Below are positions 61,147 through 64,000 of a stretch of DNA of 64,000 nucleotides, one piece after another (position 1 is the stretch's first letter; each line of letters begins with the position of its first letter). The DNA is taken from the NCBI GenBank assembly GCA_964036155.1, contig OZ038422.1:52351201-52415200 (forward strand), written 5' to 3'. The notes under the pieces were generated by a model. That model searched no databases. It was not told the DNA's origin and saw only the letters and a program-made list of their open reading frames with translations. Origin of the DNA: Diploscapter coronatus (taxonomy: Eukaryota > Nematoda > Chromadorea > Rhabditida > Rhabditidae). The position numbers were made by a program, and so were the translations under genes.

Positions 61147-61887
61147 TATGATAAATAAAAGTTAAATCATTGAAAACGGCATAAAGAAACATCTGAAAAA
61201 AATAAAATGATCTGCAACATGTTTCATCTTGGGAAAGAAAAAGATAACCGCATTGTAGAATCTTAGTCATGAACCAGAATGCCGAAGTCCGAAGATAATC
61301 ACTCGTCCGCGTCTGCTTCTTCTGTTGCCATTATTAATTCCCTAATTTCACTCTTCATTCGAAGTGAATATGCGCATTTTCCCTCTTTCGCGGTTATCTA
61401 AATCTAACTGCGGATAATGTAGATAGCGTAACAATGTGTGCGTGAATTAAATGCAAATCAAGAGTGCAATTTTTAAACATTTTAAAGAAATTGTATGAGA
61501 CAAATGCTCGTGAATAAAACTTGTGAATAAAATAACTTTATAATAACACTGCCGAGTATTATATCACTTGTTTAATTTAGTATTGATTGACTAATATTTG
61601 AATCAGAATTTGTTCCATCAATGAAGATATATCACGTTTACAGAATGAGAATCTTCGGTCTTTCTTTCAGGTTTTAGCTGATGAAGATGGGCTATTCAAC
61701 CGAAGCCTTCCACAGGCAGTTTCATGTAGGAGGGAAATTAAGATCATCTGCAGAAGAGGGCGGCCTTAATGGGGGAAAGCCGTGAGACCGACGTCTATTT
61801 GTGAACTAAACTGGGTGATTGGGGATCTGAATTTGGAAAAATCGGACAGAAATAAGGAATTCTGAATATAAATTGATATGAAACTGA
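61147..61887. repeat. 741 bp direct repeat, copy 2
   Basis: Same length and orientation as 55238-55978. The tiny minus-strand frame reads MATEEADADE (61331..61299). Two of its three base changes from copy 1 are silent. Confidence 0.7.
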
Positions 61888-62789
61888 GCAGCGTACTTGC
61901 TCGATATTTCGAATTAAAACAAATGCGACTTCTTCTGGGCAGCTAGGATAAAGTATTCTGGCATACCAACATCCCAATGAGAAATAGCATGAGACATTCA
62001 CTATTAGTCTTAGATGATGGATTGCTATTTCCGAATAGTTCTTCTTCGGTGTTATGTTAATTAGGAAGATAACTCTCGCCATCGATATCAACAATCAAAT
62101 CTGTTTTAAATTTTCTCACTTCAAACTCGTAAGGTAAATCTCGTAAAATGTTGGTTATCAAATCTACTTCAAGCTATGAATTTTCAAGTATTCAATAAAT
62201 TTAAATCAAACAATGACAACAGAGTCTACAACTGCAGCCCCGCAAACAGCTAATACGAAAATTACAATTTTTTAGTTATCAAAAAAGAATGTCACAAAGC
62301 TGAATTTGAGACAGAACAACATTGAAGTTTTTGGTGACAAATGTAAAGATTGATTTTCCTCTTCAAATTCCCAATTGGGATTACTTCTCTTTCACTTCAT
62401 TTTCCGTCCTTATTTTCTCAGACAGATTGAATCCCCAGACTAAATTTTTAATTTGAATTAGTGACAATATTCAAAATGCTTGCGAATGTTATGCCTTGAA
62501 GCGAGAAGGAGATGATGACCTCCACTTCGTACAGTAGAGGATAGAAGACGTATATTAGTAACAATTACTAATAGTCGCTTCCCATGCATTAATTCGACTA
62601 AAAGTTTGCGTGGTCACCTTAAGAGTAAATGTCAATAAGGACCAAAGTCGGTGTTTCCAAGGGTTCTCAGATTTGGCTGATTTTCACATATTTTGTTCAG
62701 TTTTTTACGCTAATTCTCGTGGTGCTATTCGTTTTTCATAAAAATTATTGTATACAGGATTACGGTAGCCTAAAGTTTTGACAGATCCG
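61888..62789. other. Intergenic, no supported gene
   Basis: A 99-codon minus-strand frame (62094..61795) runs into the repeat and has no splice support. The rest is AT-rich. Confidence 0.4.
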
Positions 62790-63640
62790 ACCTCGTGAAA
62801 AAATTCATAACTTTCTTATTTCTGAACCAAATCGAATGGGGTTTTCAGCATTGGATAGCCCATGAAAACCTCTACAAATAATGTAACTACAACAATCTGC
62901 TACAACCAATAACTTCCCGCCAAAAAATTAATTTCCGAAAAAGTGACCCTGGCCGACTGCAGTTTTTCAATTTTTTACCCGAATTAGAGTTTCGAACCCC
63001 AGCTGGAAATGGGCTTATTTTGTAGAGAATTTAATTCGACATTTGAATATGCAATAATTTTCAAAAAAGAGGGTAGTCGAAACCACGAAAAATGCGTAAA
63101 ACCAGTGCATTCTTATATAGGATGTCAAAATTTGACCCCCTATAACTTTCTTATCTGTGAAGAAAATCGAATGAAGTTTTTTTCATTAGATAGTCCATGA
63201 AAAATACTTCATTTTATCTAACTATTACCATTTTTGAAAATTAATAATTTGGCGAGGAAATTTAAAAACTCGAAAAAGGTAACATTTTCGAATTTTTATC
63301 TTGTCGCAGTTTTTCAATTTTTTACCCAGATTAGAGTTTCGAACCCCAGCTGGAAATAGGCTTATTTTGTAGAGAATTAAATTCTACATTTGAATATATA
63401 AAAAATTTCAAAAAAGAGGGTAGTCGAAACCACGAAAAATGCGTCCGAACACGTAAAATCAGGGTGATTATTGCATAGTGTCAACTTTGATCCCCCATAA
63501 CTTTCTTATTTCTGGATCAAATTTCATGATTATTTTTTTATTGGACAGCACTTAGTCCATAGATTATCAGACAATAAAATAAGAATTTTTTAAAATACCA
63601 ATTTCTGCGAAGATACGCACTTTTCGCATCTTGATTGCAG
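62790..63640. repeat. Degenerate tandem repeats of about 345 bp
   Basis: The motif CATAACTTTCTTATTTCTG recurs near 62806, 63141 and 63496. The block CAGTTTTTCAATTTTTTACC through GGTAGTCGAAACCACGAAAA recurs at 62960-63095 and 63307-63442. Spacing is 335-355 bp. Units differ by base changes and small indels. Confidence 0.65.
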
Positions 63641-63718
63641 ACTTTTCGGCTCGTACTATCTTTACGCGTAAATGACGTTGAAAATTTTTTCCTTTTAGTA
63701 TTTTGTGTAGATGGACAT

Positions 63719-63893
63719 GGTGAACAACTTTTGTTCCAGGACCGACCTCGGATTCACATTCTTATGAGCTCCAGAATTTTTTGAAGTTCAATGACTAATT
63801 ATTGCAAAGTGCCGTTTGGACAGTAACTTTCAAAAAATCATATCTCCCTGTGTGTGCACATTCTAGAATAAGTTCTGGAACAAAAGTTGATCA
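63719..63893. repeat. Short inverted repeat near the window end
   Basis: AACAACTTTTGTTCCAG near 63722-63739 pairs with CTGGAACAAAAGTTG near 63876-63890. It probably belongs to the same repetitive region. Confidence 0.45.
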
Positions 63894-64000
63894 ACTTGAA
63901 GAGCTCTACAAGATTCCATAAGAGACTCCGACGTTAACTCAAATTACATTCGTAAACATAGTACGGGTGTATAGGGTAACTTCGGGTAATTTTTTTCCGC

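Noticed and set aside
61795..62094. 99-codon minus-strand frame
   Set aside because: It runs into the direct repeat, with no homologous frame conserved in copy 1 and no splice support.

Overview
The window looks like a chromosome segment of a rhabditid nematode, a relative of Caenorhabditis. It is AT-rich. Its genes have many small exons and often 40-60 bp introns ending in a T-run plus CAG or TAG. Several start codons sit directly behind such an acceptor, as expected for spliced-leader trans-splicing. The domain content (serpins without signal peptides, secreted Thr/Ser-rich C-type lectin, small secreted helical protein) also fits. All gene models were built by hand from splice-site phase and family conservation.

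Layout: 1-2.7 kb (+) holds a COA3-like mitochondrial assembly factor and TIPRL/TIP41. At 3.7-5.0 kb (+) is an Smr-domain protein with a degenerate catalytic motif. At 6.3-9.0 kb (-) is an unrecognised single-pass membrane protein whose large intron carries two inverted, related reading frames. At 9.6-10.0 kb (-) is a 66-residue putative secreted peptide. From 10 to 20 kb I see no convincing gene. From 20.4 to 42.2 kb (+) lies one very large gene, the WDR62/MAPKBP1 scaffold, with about 36 exons, a 4.5 kb first intron, a 7.3 kb internal intron and a possible internal alternative first exon.

At 44.1-45.5 kb (+) is a secreted helical protein of unknown family. At 46.1-52.1 kb (-) are two tandem serpins with matching exon structure but different reactive-centre loops (Met-Ser and Lys-Ser). 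Each has one non-canonical splice site. At 52.8-53.6 kb is a foldback Tc1/mariner-type element with TA target duplications. From 53.9 to 60.1 kb (-) are two secreted Thr/Ser-rich proteins that share the same signal-peptide exon but end in different domains (a Cys-rich domain and a C-type lectin domain). From 55 to 64 kb the sequence is repeat-rich: a 741 bp direct repeat pair, a small MITE, a long hairpin and about 345 bp degenerate tandem repeats up to the window edge.

The genes are mostly housekeeping or scaffold on the left (cytochrome oxidase assembly, phosphatase/TOR regulation, JNK/centrosome scaffold) and fast-evolving extracellular or protease-control families on the right. I see no multi-gene operon beyond a possible COA3-TIPRL pair.
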